A stretch of 64,000 bases of DNA from Bin87 sp965220105 (GCA_965220105.1 OZ244811.1:2976001-3040000); one strand, 5' to 3'; counted from the stretch's first letter, positions 17,596 to 27,342 are shown. A program made the numbers and translations. The notes: generated by a model from the sequence alone, not told the origin.

Positions 17596-18588
17596 TTACG
17601 AAAGGGTGCCCAGACCGGGGATTATTGTCTCCCGGAAGGCGTCCACCTCGGCTAGCGGCATATCGTAACCGCCCTCCTGGGTGTGGGTTGGAAAGATGAA
17701 GACATGGTTGATACCCGATTCGTCTCGGGCCCGCTTCAGTCTGGCCAAGCACTCCTCAGGTGTGCCGAATAGACCGAAGGCATCGCATATTTCGGCTGCC
17801 TGAGCGTCGCCGATGCTCTCGGGGATGAAATCGTTGGCCAGGTCGATGCCGGCCTCTCGCAGCCAGACGAGGTTGGAATCGCTGGGGTATTTCAGGTACG
17901 GTTGGTCGGGCCGAAACCACTGTTGGGGAAAGCGACGGGTGGCCGGGCCGTCATCCGACACCGTCGTTGGGGTGATGAAGATCGATTGGAAACCTTCGAG
18001 GCTGCGTCCGGCCCGCGCCGCTCCGATTTCCAGCCGGCGTCGGGCCGCGTCGATTGCTTTGGGATGGAGGCCGACGAGCAACAGGGCGCCGTCGGCAACT
18101 TCACCGGCCAACTCCACCATCCGTGGACCGGCGGCGGTTATGAATACTGGCGTCGGCCGGTCGCTCAAATTGCGCAGCCGGGTTTCGACACCGTTGAATT
18201 CCACCAACTCGCCCCGCAGCAGGCGGCGAATGGTAGTGACGGCCCGGCGCATGGCATCCACAGTGGCGCGGGGCCGGCCGATATTGCCGACGGCGAGGTA
18301 GCCGGGGGCCACGGTCAGGCGTACCCGCTCGGGTGCAATCTCCTCCAGCGAGTGGGCCAGCGAGGCCAGTACCATCGGATGCCGAGTAACCGGGTTCGAG
18401 GTCGCAGGGTACAGGGTTAGTCGGGAGGTCCGCTCGGCGGCCAGGGCCAGGGTCAGAAAAACGTCCCGCCCACTGTGCTGATGGTCATGGACTCCAACCC
18501 CGGTAAATCCGGCGGTCTCACATCCCGCAATGAAATCCGCGGTCTCTCGGACCGGCAGGCCGACGGGCACCCTGATATCTACTTTCAT
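17596..18588 (-). CDS. Luciferase-like (LLM class) flavin-dependent oxidoreductase
   Basis: 330 residues with a TIM-barrel bacterial-luciferase pattern: HDHQHSGRDVFLTLALAAER, ATSNPVTRHPMVLASLAHSL, RLTVAPGYLAVGNIGRP and VFITAAGPRMVELAGEVADG. Members use F420 or FMN to oxidise or reduce small organic molecules; the substrate here is unknown. It lies 9 bp downstream of a substrate-binding-protein gene in the same orientation, which suggests uptake or sensing linked to oxidation. No truncation seen. Confidence 0.85.
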   Translation of the reverse strand: MKVDIRVPVGLPVRETADFIAGCETAGFTGVGVHDHQHSGRDVFLTLALAAERTSRLTLYPATSNPVTRHPMVLASLAHSLEEIAPERVRLTVAPGYLAVGNIGRPRATVDAMRRAVTTIRRLLRGELVEFNGVETRLRNLSDRPTPVFITAAGPRMVELAGEVADGALLLVGLHPKAIDAARRRLEIGAARAGRSLEGFQSIFITPTTVSDDGPATRRFPQQWFRPDQPYLKYPSDSNLVWLREAGIDLANDFIPESIGDAQAAEICDAFGLFGTPEECLARLKRARDESGINHVFIFPTHTQEGGYDMPLAEVDAFRETIIPGLGTLS

Positions 18589-18597
18589 CTAGCGCGC

Positions 18598-19524
18598 CTA
18601 CTGTTCGGACCAAATATGAGCGAACCGGGTGGCGACCACCTGCTCATAGGCTACGTCCCCGGAGAGCAGGCCGACATTCCGTGAGAACTCGTTGAGGCTG
18701 GTTACAGAGGTCGGCGAAATCTCCGCGGCGTAGTAGGGAGCGTCCCGCCGGACCAGGTCCTCGATCAATCCTGCCTCGTCAGGTGGGAACAGCCGCTGGC
18801 CGACCGCGACAGCCTGAGACGGATCGGCTCGCAGCGCCCGTTGCGCCTCCACGACTGCCCGCACCGCTGCCTCCACTGCGGCGGGGGAGTCTTCAATCAG
18901 CCTGTCGGTGGTGACCAACGCCGCGAAGGTAAAGTCCTTCGCCGCCGGCGGACCCGGGCCTCGCCGCGGGTCAAGCACCACGCTGCCGATCCCGCTCCGC
19001 ACCGCCACTTCGGCTCCCATCGCGTTGGCCCAAAACCCGTCGATTTTCCCCTCCTCCAGGGCTCTGGCGGCATGGACGCCGAAGGACACGCCGGCGTCGC
19101 CGCTGCCGGGTACCGGCGCCAGCGCCACGTCGTCCGCTGCCGGGTCTACGCCCGCCTCGGCCAGCAACCGGCGCAGTGCGGTGTCCGGCCCGGGGGCCGC
19201 TCCGATACGCAAACCCTTGACCGCTGCAACATCCCCTGGCCGGACTTCCAGGTCGGAACGCAACACCAGCAACCAGAAGGTATGCTGGGACAGGGCGGCC
19301 AGCAACTTGGCGCCCTGCCAGCCGGGGAAGGCCGACAACGTGGCATGGGCGGGACCGGCCACGAAGTCGACGCGGCGATCTCGCAACGCTTCCATGGCCC
19401 TGCCCACGGGGAAGACCATCTCCAACTCCACGTCCATGCCCTGAGCCCGGAAGAACCCCAACTCTATGGCGGCAACCGCCGGAAAGTAGGAGTTGGACAC
19501 CAAGTCGGGTACCGCGATGCGCAT
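18598..19524 (-). CDS. ABC-type substrate-binding protein (NMT1/SsuA-like), no signal peptide
   Basis: 308 residues. The start MRIAVPDLVSNSYFPAVAA goes directly into the mature periplasmic-binding-protein fold (FFRAQGMDVELEMV, FVAGPAHATLSAFPGW, KGLRIGAAPGPDTALRRLLA). This family supplies nitrate, sulfonate, taurine or pyrimidine-type ligands to ABC transporters or acts as a sensor. There is no signal peptide or lipobox, and no permease or ATPase gene nearby. A cytosolic or misassigned-start form must be considered, but no upstream start with a leader is visible. Confidence 0.75.
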   Translation of the reverse strand: MRIAVPDLVSNSYFPAVAAIELGFFRAQGMDVELEMVFPVGRAMEALRDRRVDFVAGPAHATLSAFPGWQGAKLLAALSQHTFWLLVLRSDLEVRPGDVAAVKGLRIGAAPGPDTALRRLLAEAGVDPAADDVALAPVPGSGDAGVSFGVHAARALEEGKIDGFWANAMGAEVAVRSGIGSVVLDPRRGPGPPAAKDFTFAALVTTDRLIEDSPAAVEAAVRAVVEAQRALRADPSQAVAVGQRLFPPDEAGLIEDLVRRDAPYYAAEISPTSVTSLNEFSRNVGLLSGDVAYEQVVATRFAHIWSEQ

Positions 19525-19771
19525 TCGAGTCGTCCCCTGGCCACTTGCCGGGAATTAGGAAGCGGGGTTGCGCCAAGTTTACCACCGGTCGCGCAGCCGC
19601 TATCCTCTTGATTAGGACTGGTGCAGCCGACCGGTCAGCCAACCCGACGCTCTGGGGTCGTTGCCAGATTGTCACTGGTGGGCACATCGACGACCCGACC
19701 ACCTGGTCGGATATCCATTCGCCGATCACTTTGGCGGTGGCTTTAGTTTGGGCAACCAGGAGGAACAACGC

Positions 19772-20860
19772 ATGACTACGTCCTACCGTCCCACCGGATT
19801 GATCCGTTACCACGCCGCCGGCACGTACCGGGGGTACACTCTCTTCTCGCCCAACGGCGGGGACGACGCTTACCTGATAGATATGGAAGGCAACTTCGTC
19901 CACCGCTGGCACTATCCCGGCGGCATCGCCTACGGCTTCCTGTTGGACAATGGTAACCTGCTTTTTCGAGATCAGGGGTCCAACCCTCCGGGCGCCGACC
20001 ACATCCGGGAACTGGATTGGGACAGCAGGTTAGTCTGGGAGTATCATAATCCCAGCCTGCGGCGCCACGATCGGCTTCCCAACGGAAACAACCTGTTCCT
20101 GTTGCAACGCGATAGGATACCTGCGGAACTGACCCGCAGGGTTCGAGGCGGCTTTACTACCGCCAGCGACCCGGAGCGGATGTTCAGCGACCAGGTGGTG
20201 GAGGTTACGTCCGATGGAGTCGAAGTGGACGTATGGCGGTCCGCCGACCACTTGGTTCCGGAAACGGACATGATTTGCCCCCTGGAAAGGCGCGATGCCT
20301 GGGGAGGCGCAAACGACCTAACATCGTCGCCCGACGGCAGTACCTTCCTGATCAGCTTCCGCATCCTCGACACCGTGGCGTTGGTGGACCGGTCAACGGG
20401 CGAAATTACCTGGAAGTGGGGGCCGGGCAACATATCCCATCAACATCATCCCACCTACCTGAACAACGGCCACGTGCTGCTGCTGGACAACGGCGCCCAC
20501 CGTCGGGGATTAAGCTACTCCCGGGTCATCGAGGTGGACCCGTCCACCAGCGAGATCGTGTGGCAGTACCAGGGCCTGCCGATGGTCGCCTTTTTCACCC
20601 ACTTCACCGGCGGGGCGCAACGCTTGCCCAACGGCAACACTCTGATAACCGAAGGTCTTACCGGCAGGTTGTTCGAGGTAACCCCCGGAAACGAAGTAGT
20701 GTGGGAATTCGTCAGTCCCTTCGTCGTTCCGTCCCAGTTCGGCATGGCCAACGGCGTGTTCCGAGCCCATCGCTACGGCCCCGATCATCCGGCTTTACGG
20801 GGAAAGGAGTTGGACCCGGAGCGATTCGGTAATTTCAATCGGCTGTATGGGAGGAGGTAA
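19772..20860 (+). CDS. Arylsulfotransferase-family (ASST-like) beta-propeller protein
   Basis: 362 residues from ATG 19772, with AGGAGG at 19758-19763. WD/PQQ-like blades are seen: YLIDMEGNFVHRWHYPGG, ELDWDSRLVWEYHNP, NDLTSSPDGSTFLISFR, GEITWKWGP, then QHHPTYLNNGHVLLLDNG and AQRLPNGNTLITEG. The His-rich ISHQHHPTYL is the family landmark. Known members move sulfate between phenolic compounds. No signal peptide is visible, unlike periplasmic AssT, so a cytosolic role is likely. It is divergent from the binding-protein/LLM pair. Confidence 0.8.
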   Translation: MTTSYRPTGLIRYHAAGTYRGYTLFSPNGGDDAYLIDMEGNFVHRWHYPGGIAYGFLLDNGNLLFRDQGSNPPGADHIRELDWDSRLVWEYHNPSLRRHDRLPNGNNLFLLQRDRIPAELTRRVRGGFTTASDPERMFSDQVVEVTSDGVEVDVWRSADHLVPETDMICPLERRDAWGGANDLTSSPDGSTFLISFRILDTVALVDRSTGEITWKWGPGNISHQHHPTYLNNGHVLLLDNGAHRRGLSYSRVIEVDPSTSEIVWQYQGLPMVAFFTHFTGGAQRLPNGNTLITEGLTGRLFEVTPGNEVVWEFVSPFVVPSQFGMANGVFRAHRYGPDHPALRGKELDPERFGNFNRLYGRR

Positions 20861-21146
20861 ATGTAAGCCCTTCGGCAAGCCGAACGGGAAATCCCGGCCC
20901 GCTCCTGACGCGGCCCGATGCACGGTATCGCGTTGGGGTGAAAGACCAGATTCGGACTAAGGGCATCCGCACCACCGGTCTCAGGTCGACGCTTGCGCCG
21001 TCATGCAGGGTTGGGACATCGCCCAGGTTTACCGAAGCACCCGGGAGCAGATAGACTAACTCCAAGCCCAGCGACTAAAAGAACAGCGACCTGGTCGCAA
21101 TTGAGCGACGCAGTTTCCCAACGACAGCTTCGCGGAGGTTAGCGAT

Positions 21147-21560
21147 ATGTACAACAAGTCCATGATCAGCTTGGAACAGGCCCAGAACGCAATTGCCGCC
21201 ATGATCGCCGATTTCAACCGGGACCCTGACCGGCGCAAGGTCGACATGGCCGTGGTGGACGATGCCGGAAACCTGCTGGCATATGCCCGTATGGACCGTT
21301 GTCTGAGGCCAACCTTCGCCATCCGCAAGGCCTACACCTCCGCGGTCCGCTCCATGGATACCGCCGCATTCGCCGAGCAACTCAGTAGCTCGGGCAGGTC
21401 GCTTGAGTCCTTTGGGGATCCCCAGTTGATAGCGATCCCTGGCGGGGTGGCCGTTTTCCACAATGGGCTGGTAGTCGGCGCCATCGGCGTGGGAGGCCTG
21501 CCCAGCGGATTAGACGACGAGGCCATTGCCAGGGCAGGGGTAGCGGCACTGGGAATCTAA
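21147..21560 (+). CDS. GlcG/HbpS family (DUF336) protein
   Basis: 137 residues: a helical start (ISLEQAQNAIAAMIADF), VDMAVVDDAGNLLAYARMDR, AIRKAYTSAVRS and a glycine-rich end (GGVAVFHNGLVVGAIGVGGL). It is full length for the GlcG/HbpS family, small heme- or cofactor-associated proteins often found beside oxidoreductases. GGAGG precedes the start. The neighbour downstream is an IS remnant, so no operon partner is clear. Confidence 0.88.
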   Translation: MYNKSMISLEQAQNAIAAMIADFNRDPDRRKVDMAVVDDAGNLLAYARMDRCLRPTFAIRKAYTSAVRSMDTAAFAEQLSSSGRSLESFGDPQLIAIPGGVAVFHNGLVVGAIGVGGLPSGLDDEAIARAGVAALGI

Positions 21561-21689
21561 CGGCGACGGGGTCCACCACCACAAAACCCGTGAACGGCGC
21601 AAAGACGACCATCGACTGGCGGTTCGGTACCCAGGATGATTGGGACAGACCAACGTCTCTATCCCTATCATTTCAAGATTGATTGAATA

Positions 21690-22128
21690 CTAAACTAAGG
21701 CCAAGGTGGGATGTCCATTTGCCTGAGGCAGGGAATCGGGTCGGGAGTCCCGCAGGAGCGCTTCGGCCCGTGATTGCAGGAGGGTACGGCAGCGCCGTTT
21801 CACCGCTTCTTTGCGGCTGTTCAGCGCAGCCAGAAAGCTGCTCACCCGCGCTTGAACCAAGGTGCTGGTACCCAGGCCCAAGTTTCCGGTGGCCTCCTCT
21901 CTCACCCAGCGCCAGATGGCTTCATCGGGATTGAAGTCTGGGCGGTAGCCCGGCAGAGCCTGCCCCGTGCTTGACACGGGGTTCACCAGCCGCAAGTCCA
22001 GCCCCGGGCTTCGCAGGTACTCTCTCACCGCCTCTCCCCGGTGGGCGGGAGCGTTGTCCCAGATTACCGTCAGGGAGCCAGGATGCCTTTCCCTCAGTTG
22101 GCCCAGGCAGTTGGCCCAGGCAGTCGGT
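21690..22128 (-). pseudogene. IS630-family transposase, C-terminal remnant
   Basis: The minus strand reads SLTVIWDNAPAHRGEAVREY, then LPGYRPDFNPDEAIWRWVRE, the third-acidic-residue region of IS630 DDE transposases. The frame ends at the terminal repeat (21690), which matches the MITE at 17180. Upstream, a 13-bp tandem duplication (GCCTGGGCCAACT twice, near 22103-22128) shifts the frame. The N-terminal two-thirds are missing, and the break joins the IS3 remnant. Confidence 0.8.
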
Positions 22129-22219
22129 TATGTTTAATGAACCGTTCACGTATCAGTAGTACATTGTCAGAGCGGATGTAGGCGGGTACTCCCTGGCTGT
22201 CATCAGCCCAGCCAGGTTT

Positions 22220-22703
22220 TCAAGGCGCCGTCACATCCGAACACCGGTTGTTGCGCTGGGCCCGAATAGGCAAACACTCCCGGGTGTACTCGTCGATGAT
22301 GGTTAACAGCTGCACCGGACGCCCGTTAGTGGTCCTGGCCTGGACGAAGGCATAGGCCCACCTGTGGTTTCTCCGCTCCGGCCTAAGCCTTACACAGGAT
22401 CCATCGTTCAGCCATAGCTGACCTCGTTTGGGCTGCCGGGCCGGCGCCTTTGGCTTCTCCCGCCGCCAGATCCGCTCTACCCGCTTGTGGTTCACATCCC
22501 ATCCGGCACGTCGCAGCAGGGCGGTGATCCGCCGGTAACCGTACCGACCGAACCGGCTGGCCAGCCCCAATGTCGTTGGTCAAAGCCTGCTCGTCGTCCC
22601 GAACCAACGGCTCATGGCGTTGGGTCGAGCGGGGCTGCTCCAACACTCGGCAAGCCCGACGCTCTGATACTCCCAGAACCGACCTGACGTGTTCCATACG
22701 CAT
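22220..22703 (-). pseudogene. IS3-family transposase OrfB, broken
   Basis: From 22703 the frame reads RMEHVRSVLGVSERRACRVL (the HTH at the start of OrfB). After DDEQALTNDI it shifts to ASRFGRYGYRRITALLRRAG and RPVQLLTIIDEYTRECL. The DDE domain is cut off after the first acidic part; the remaining catalytic residues are missing. It overlaps no other gene and belongs with OrfA just upstream. Confidence 0.8.
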
Positions 22704-22720
22704 TCGGCGGCGAGCGGGGC

Positions 22721-22999
22721 TCAGAAGTTTCCCTCAGCTGCCTCCTTGAGTATCTGGTTGCCCAAGGTGAGTTCTGCCACCGCCCGCTTGAGCCGGCTGT
22801 TCTCGGTCTCCAACTGCTTCAGGCGCCGGGCCTGGTCCACCCGGAGACCGCCGTACTCGGCCCGCCACCGGTAGAAGGTCTGCTCCGATACCCCGATGCG
22901 CCGGGCGGCCTCTGCAACCGTACTGCCGGTTGCGATGATCACTTCCGCTTCCCTGAGCTTGTTAATGATTTCCTCGGCCGTGTGCTTCCTCTTCGGCAT
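22721..22999 (-). CDS. IS3-family transposase OrfA
   Basis: 92 residues, complete: MPKRKHTAEEIINKLREAEV, RRIGVSEQTFYRWRAEYGG (HTH) and a leucine-zipper end (RRLKQLETENSRLKRAVAEL). OrfA binds the IS ends and is normally fused to OrfB by frameshifting. OrfB here is destroyed, so the element cannot move by itself. The GTCCCAGACAAC block just upstream (about 23010-23030) is the likely right end of the IS. Confidence 0.85.
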   Translation of the reverse strand: MPKRKHTAEEIINKLREAEVIIATGSTVAEAARRIGVSEQTFYRWRAEYGGLRVDQARRLKQLETENSRLKRAVAELTLGNQILKEAAEGNF

Positions 23000-23343
23000 G
23001 TCTGGTCCCCCATGTTGTCTGGGACCCTAACATTGATCCCGGATCGGTTGTCGGGGGTCAGGTCACCCTACGCCCACACAGTCATAGCAGGAGATTCGTT
23101 GGCCCAGGTGTCGGTGGGAGAAAGTCGGTGGGAGAAATATGAACTCCCTGAATGTTCAACAAAGTGAGGCGACCCTTCACCACCCCAACTGAAACGCTCT
23201 CGCCATTCCCCTGGGACTTGCTCGCAGCCGCTCCAGGCCGTAAAGTATGGGCGCCGTCAACTCTACCCACTGAGAACGCTGCTCCATACCCTCATGCCGG
23301 GCGGGGAGCGGCGGGTAGGATCCGTCTCCAAAGGGAGGTCAAG

Positions 23344-24444
23344 ATGCGACTCGACCCCATCAATCTCTACGACTACGAGGAACGTGCCAGGCTGGTCCTG
23401 CCCCACGACGATTGGGACACCATCGACGCCGGGGCTATGGACATGTTCACCACCCGGCGCAACCGCACCGCCTTCGAGGAACTGACTCTGCGCCCCAGGT
23501 TCCTCCGCGACATCGGAGAGCGGGACCTTTCGACCACCATGCTGGGTAATGAACTCAGTATGCCGGTGTTCGTCTGCCCCGCGGGTTCCCATCACCGAGC
23601 CCATCCCGAGGGAGAGGTGGCCACCGCCCGCGGCGCAAGCATGTCCAACACCCTGATGATGCTCAGCACCGGTTCCAACTGCAGCATGGAAGAGGTCGCC
23701 GAGGAAGCCACCAGCCCCCTCTTCTTCCAGCTCTACCACCGGGGTTACGACCTCACCGAAATGCTGGTCCGCCGCGCCGAAGAGGCCGGGTTCAAGGCCA
23801 TCACCCTGACGGTGGACACCCCCACCCCCAGCCCCAAGGAGCGTGACCTGCGCAACCGGTACAACCGGAACTTCGAGCAGGGCAACTTCCGGGGCGTCAA
23901 CATGCCGGAGAACGTGCTACGCGGCACCGACGAGTCCGTCGGCTGGAACGTCAACCGCACCGTTCCCCTCACCTGGCAGGAGCTTGAATGGCTCCGCAGC
24001 CTCACCGGGCTGCCCCTGGTGCTCAAGGGCATCCGCACCGCCGAGGACGCCCACGTCGCCGCCGAGAGCGGTGTCGACGGCGTCCTGGTATCGACCCACG
24101 GCGGACGCCAGCTCGACATGACCATGGGCGCAATCGAGATGCTGCCCGAGGTCGTCGACGCGGTCAAGGGCAATTGCGAAGTCTACGTTGACTCCGGCGT
24201 CCGCCGCGGCAGCGACGTCGTCAAGGCACTGGCCTTGGGAGCCAAGGCCGTTGGCATCGGGCGTCCCCTCTTCTGGGGGCTGGCCATCAACGGAGCCGAG
24301 GGCGTCCACGGCGTCCTGGAACTGCTCCGGGAAGAGATCGACCGGGCCATGGCCTACTGCGGCCAGACCTCCGTCCAGGACCTGGAGCCAAACCTGATCA
24401 ACGTCCCCCAAGGCTGGGGAGCCCCGCCCCAACCCGATTTCTAA
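23344..24444 (+). CDS. FMN-dependent alpha-hydroxy-acid oxidase/dehydrogenase
   Basis: 366 residues from ATG 23344 with GGGAGG upstream. TIM barrel of the glycolate oxidase / lactate dehydrogenase family that oxidises 2-hydroxy acids to 2-keto acids. Seen: LGNELSMPVFVCPAGSHHRA, PLFFQLYHRGYDL, AITLTVDTPTPSPKERDLRN, LVLKGIRTAEDAHVAAESG, VSTHGGRQLD (active-site His and Arg) and VDSGVRRGSDVVKALALGAK (FMN phosphate). The longer open frame upstream of 23344 shows no homology and was left out. Likely used for growth on lactate-, glycolate- or sulfolactate-like acids; the substrate is not predictable. Confidence 0.9.
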   Translation: MRLDPINLYDYEERARLVLPHDDWDTIDAGAMDMFTTRRNRTAFEELTLRPRFLRDIGERDLSTTMLGNELSMPVFVCPAGSHHRAHPEGEVATARGASMSNTLMMLSTGSNCSMEEVAEEATSPLFFQLYHRGYDLTEMLVRRAEEAGFKAITLTVDTPTPSPKERDLRNRYNRNFEQGNFRGVNMPENVLRGTDESVGWNVNRTVPLTWQELEWLRSLTGLPLVLKGIRTAEDAHVAAESGVDGVLVSTHGGRQLDMTMGAIEMLPEVVDAVKGNCEVYVDSGVRRGSDVVKALALGAKAVGIGRPLFWGLAINGAEGVHGVLELLREEIDRAMAYCGQTSVQDLEPNLINVPQGWGAPPQPDF

Positions 24445-24461
24445 GCTGGACTTTCCGCATT

Positions 24462-25734
24462 TCAAGCGGCGTAAGCGAGGGAATCTACAATTCGGTGGTA
24501 CAGAGCGACTGGGAGTTCCTGCGTATCGAGGCTGGCCGCCGACAGTGAAAAACTCTCCGACGCCAGCCACAGTTGGCGTCGCACCAGGGCAATGGTGTCC
24601 ACGAAGGTCGGCGATGGTTTGTCGTACCAGGCCGCTCGGCGCTGGGTCTCCACGCCCAGGTGGGTTCGCACGTCCTGAAAGGTGACCTCCAGTTGCCAGC
24701 GCAGGACAAACCATTCCAGGATCTGGGTCGGGTCCGCCGATGGGTTGGTGCACAGCAAGGCCTGGGTGGCGAAGGAGCCCTGGGGATCCCGGATCAGCAC
24801 CCAGCGGATGAGGACTGGAGGCTTGCCGGAGCGGTACCAGACCGCCGTTTGCGACGTGAGTTCCACGGTGCGGGTGGCGCCGTCATACCAGGCCACGGCC
24901 ACACTGGCCCAAGTTACCTGGGGCTGGTCGAGGAGGACCTTCAGCGAGGGTCGCCGCGCGCCTTGCAGCGGCGGGCGGCCATTCTGACCCGGTTGACGGG
25001 GCGGCGCTGGCGCATAGAGGGCGGCGTCCAGACGCAATCTGGCGATCAGGGTAACGGGTTCACGGAGGGACTGGCAGCAGTGGAGCAGGTCCAGCACGGC
25101 GTAACCGTTGTCGCCCACCAGCGCCAGGGAGCGCTGCGACAGCCAGCGTGGTTCGGCAGGCTCACCATGAGCGGGGTTGCAGGATCATCTGCCGCGCCCA
25201 ATCGGTGAGCTTCTTGTGCCGGCGTCCTCGCTGTTGGTAGTACCGCGTCGAGGGCGCCAGCACGGTGAGCACCGGCAAGGCCCAATAGCGTCCCGCCCAG
25301 GGCACGTGGCCCAGTCACATCAGGGAGATCCAGCGCAGACCGCTGGCCTTGACCAGTTGCTGGCGACTGGAACGCACCGCGTCCCGGTAGATGCCCAGGG
25401 ATTTGATTTTAGGGCCGCGCCGCCGCTCCAGGGTTTCGTCGATGCCGAAGACCAACGGGCCATTGCCCTGATCCAGATACTGGAGCAGCAGCACCAGCCG
25501 GATGCCAGCCGCCGCACGGGGCGACCACACCGCCCGGTTTAGCACCTCATGGTAACGGGCGTAGTTGCCGTCGTCGCTGAGTCGCATGACGCGCAGCGCC
25601 GCGGCGACGGTGCGCTGGCCCGGGGTCAGGATTGCGCCCACCAGCAGCACCTGGGCTTTCCGCCAGGTTGGGCTGCTGAACAGCGTTGCGAAGGGAACGA
25701 GCAGAGATACAATGGCATCGGGCAGGGTGAGCAT
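24462..25734 (-). pseudogene. IS701/IS4-like DDE transposase, broken
   Basis: The N-terminal part (25734-25315) reads LTPGQRTVAAALRVMRLSDD and LVFGIDETLERRRGPKIKS (first catalytic Asp). It stops at a TGA where the family has Trp (ISLM*LGHVPWAGRYWALPV). The frame then runs on to about 25160 (TRYYQQRGRRHKKLTDWARQ) before a deletion or shift. The C-terminal part (25118-24462) holds LVGDNGYAVLDLLHCC and TQILEWFVLRWQLEVTFQDV. All catalytic blocks exist, but in separate frames. Confidence 0.8.
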
Positions 25735-26105
25735 GGCTGGACCTTTAGTGAGATTTGGGTCAGGCCAGCTTACCCTGTCTTTATACTTTTTCTAAATTAT
25801 GCGTAAAGCCTAGCTTGGGCTACGGGCAGCTGGTGTTCCAAAACTGAGTTGAGCAAGTGGAGTCTCGTCTGTTCGATGGGGTTCAACGTCAAGTCCTTCA
25901 TGAGACTGACATTTTCGCTGGACCGTTAACCACTGACCTAATCGTAGAGCATCCCCGCACGGATCGGTTTACGTAATGGCCCCTGTGCGAATCAATTCGG
26001 GTATCAATAAGACCACGTACCTCGGCATGTCGGAAGCGCAGACCTGGCCCGTTTCGGCGGTACAGGAGGTAATGGTCGACCTGGAAGGACGGAGTGGGAA
26101 TGGCA
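25735..26105. other. Intergenic with dispersed repeat copy B
   Basis: Nothing coding recognised except the 61-bp dispersed repeat at 25951-26011 and the approach to an IS630 C-terminal fragment. Confidence 0.4.
25951..26011 (+). repeat. 61-bp dispersed repeat, copy B
   Basis: Aligns without gaps to 15887-15947 (54 of 61 identical, first 28 bp perfect). It lies about 95 bp before an IS630-family C-terminal remnant. Confidence 0.7.
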
Positions 26106-26248
26106 GCGGAGAACCGGAAGCCGCCATCTACCGATGCCTGGACATTCCCAATGAAGACCCCAAGCCTTTTGTCTGGACCAAGACTGCGGATCGGATACTG
26201 GCTAGCGTGGCGCGCTTTTGCAAGCGTGCTTTGGACGCATGGCATTAG
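26106..26248 (+). pseudogene. IS630-family transposase, last 46 residues
   Basis: EPEAAIYRCLDIPNEDPKPF followed by VWTKTADRILASVARFC is the characteristic C-terminus of a second IS630 subgroup. Nothing upstream belongs to it. Its stop overlaps the stop of the convergent phosphotransferase gene. Confidence 0.7.
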
Positions 26249-27342
26249 CTCGCGAGTAGTTCGGCGCAGGCAAGGTCGGATATGGCAGCGTCGAAACGCT
26301 CCAATGAGTTGTGCAAATATACGGTGGCCCGCTCATCATCGAAATCGCAGTAGCCTCCGGTGACGATCCAGAAAACAAAGATTTCCAGCATCGAGAGCCG
26401 GTAATCAGCCAGGCACTCGGCGAAGGGATAGTCCTTTACGCCGTTGCTCACGAGGATGGAGTGGTAGGTGCGTAGCAGGCTCAACTCTTCATCCCTGCGT
26501 TGCTGTGTGGGGAAGGCCTCGCTGATGAACGTGGCAACATCATAGGTCCCTCTGCCGCGGGCACAGAACTCCCAGTCAAAAACCACCGACGACTGTGCCC
26601 CGCCGGACGTTTGGAAAAAGCAATTGTCGAGGCGATAGTCTCCATGGATGATCGTTCTGGGTGGGGTCGTGAGCTTGGCCTTTATCCGCGGGACTTCGAG
26701 GCTCAGGCGGTCTCCCAGCCGTCGCAAGCGTTGGGGCATTCCGTCCCCAGCCTTCCTGATGAAGGCCGTCCACGCGCCGGCGTACAACGCTTGGTAGGCG
26801 CCGGTTTCGGCGTCCTTCAACGGCATCCAGCCCAACCGGTCCAGGCGGGGGCTGTCCCACCAGGCGGCCTGGAATTCAGCCAATTGGGCCATGGCGCGCC
26901 GGGCCTCGGGCAGGGAGCATCCGGCCACACTGTCGCCCTGGCGGGCGCTGTTCAAATCCTCCAGCAGCAGAATGGTGTTGCCGGTTGCCGAGTTTATTCC
27001 ACAGTAGTAACTGTGCGGGGTTTGCAGGTGAGCGCCGGTTGCCACTTCCTGATAAAACCTGACCTCGCGACGGTCCTGTCCAAGCCGGTTGGAGATCGCC
27101 CGCAATGTCGGGTCTGCGGAGGGGAGCTTGGCAATTATGGTGCGAGGGAGGTCCAGCGGATCAGCGTCGTAATGGAGTCTCAGGCGAACCACCTGATTCA
27201 TAAACCCCTTCCCCTCGGCGATGGGTTCAGCCGAGTAACCAGTCACTGAGGCGCGGCCTGGAGCCGCTATGCCATGCAGCGCCGCGGTCAGCCAGGCGGG
27301 GGTGATCTCCCCAAGGTCTTGGGGAACCGTCAGACTGGTCAT
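26245..27342 (-). CDS. Aminoglycoside/choline-kinase-like phosphotransferase
   Basis: 365 residues from ATG 27342; a TTG at 27378 would add 12. It has a protein-kinase-like fold: an N-lobe with YSAEPIAEGKGFMNQVVRL and RTIIAKLPSADPT, then TGNTILLLEDLNSARQGDS. The catalytic TIIHGDYRLDNCFF (HGD and Asn) and VVFDWEF (metal-binding Asp) lie near residues 240-265. It transfers phosphate from ATP to a small-molecule hydroxyl; the substrate is unknown. It is 54 bp downstream of a methyltransferase in the same direction, so it may belong to the NRPS-like cluster. Confidence 0.8.
   Translation of the reverse strand: MTSLTVPQDLGEITPAWLTAALHGIAAPGRASVTGYSAEPIAEGKGFMNQVVRLRLHYDADPLDLPRTIIAKLPSADPTLRAISNRLGQDRREVRFYQEVATGAHLQTPHSYYCGINSATGNTILLLEDLNSARQGDSVAGCSLPEARRAMAQLAEFQAAWWDSPRLDRLGWMPLKDAETGAYQALYAGAWTAFIRKAGDGMPQRLRRLGDRLSLEVPRIKAKLTTPPRTIIHGDYRLDNCFFQTSGGAQSSVVFDWEFCARGRGTYDVATFISEAFPTQQRRDEELSLLRTYHSILVSNGVKDYPFAECLADYRLSMLEIFVFWIVTGGYCDFDDERATVYLHNSLERFDAAISDLACAELLAS

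Noticed and set aside
23152..23343. N-terminal extension of the alpha-hydroxy-acid oxidase
   Set aside because: No conservation; the ATG at 23344 has an ideal ribosome-binding site and matches the family start.
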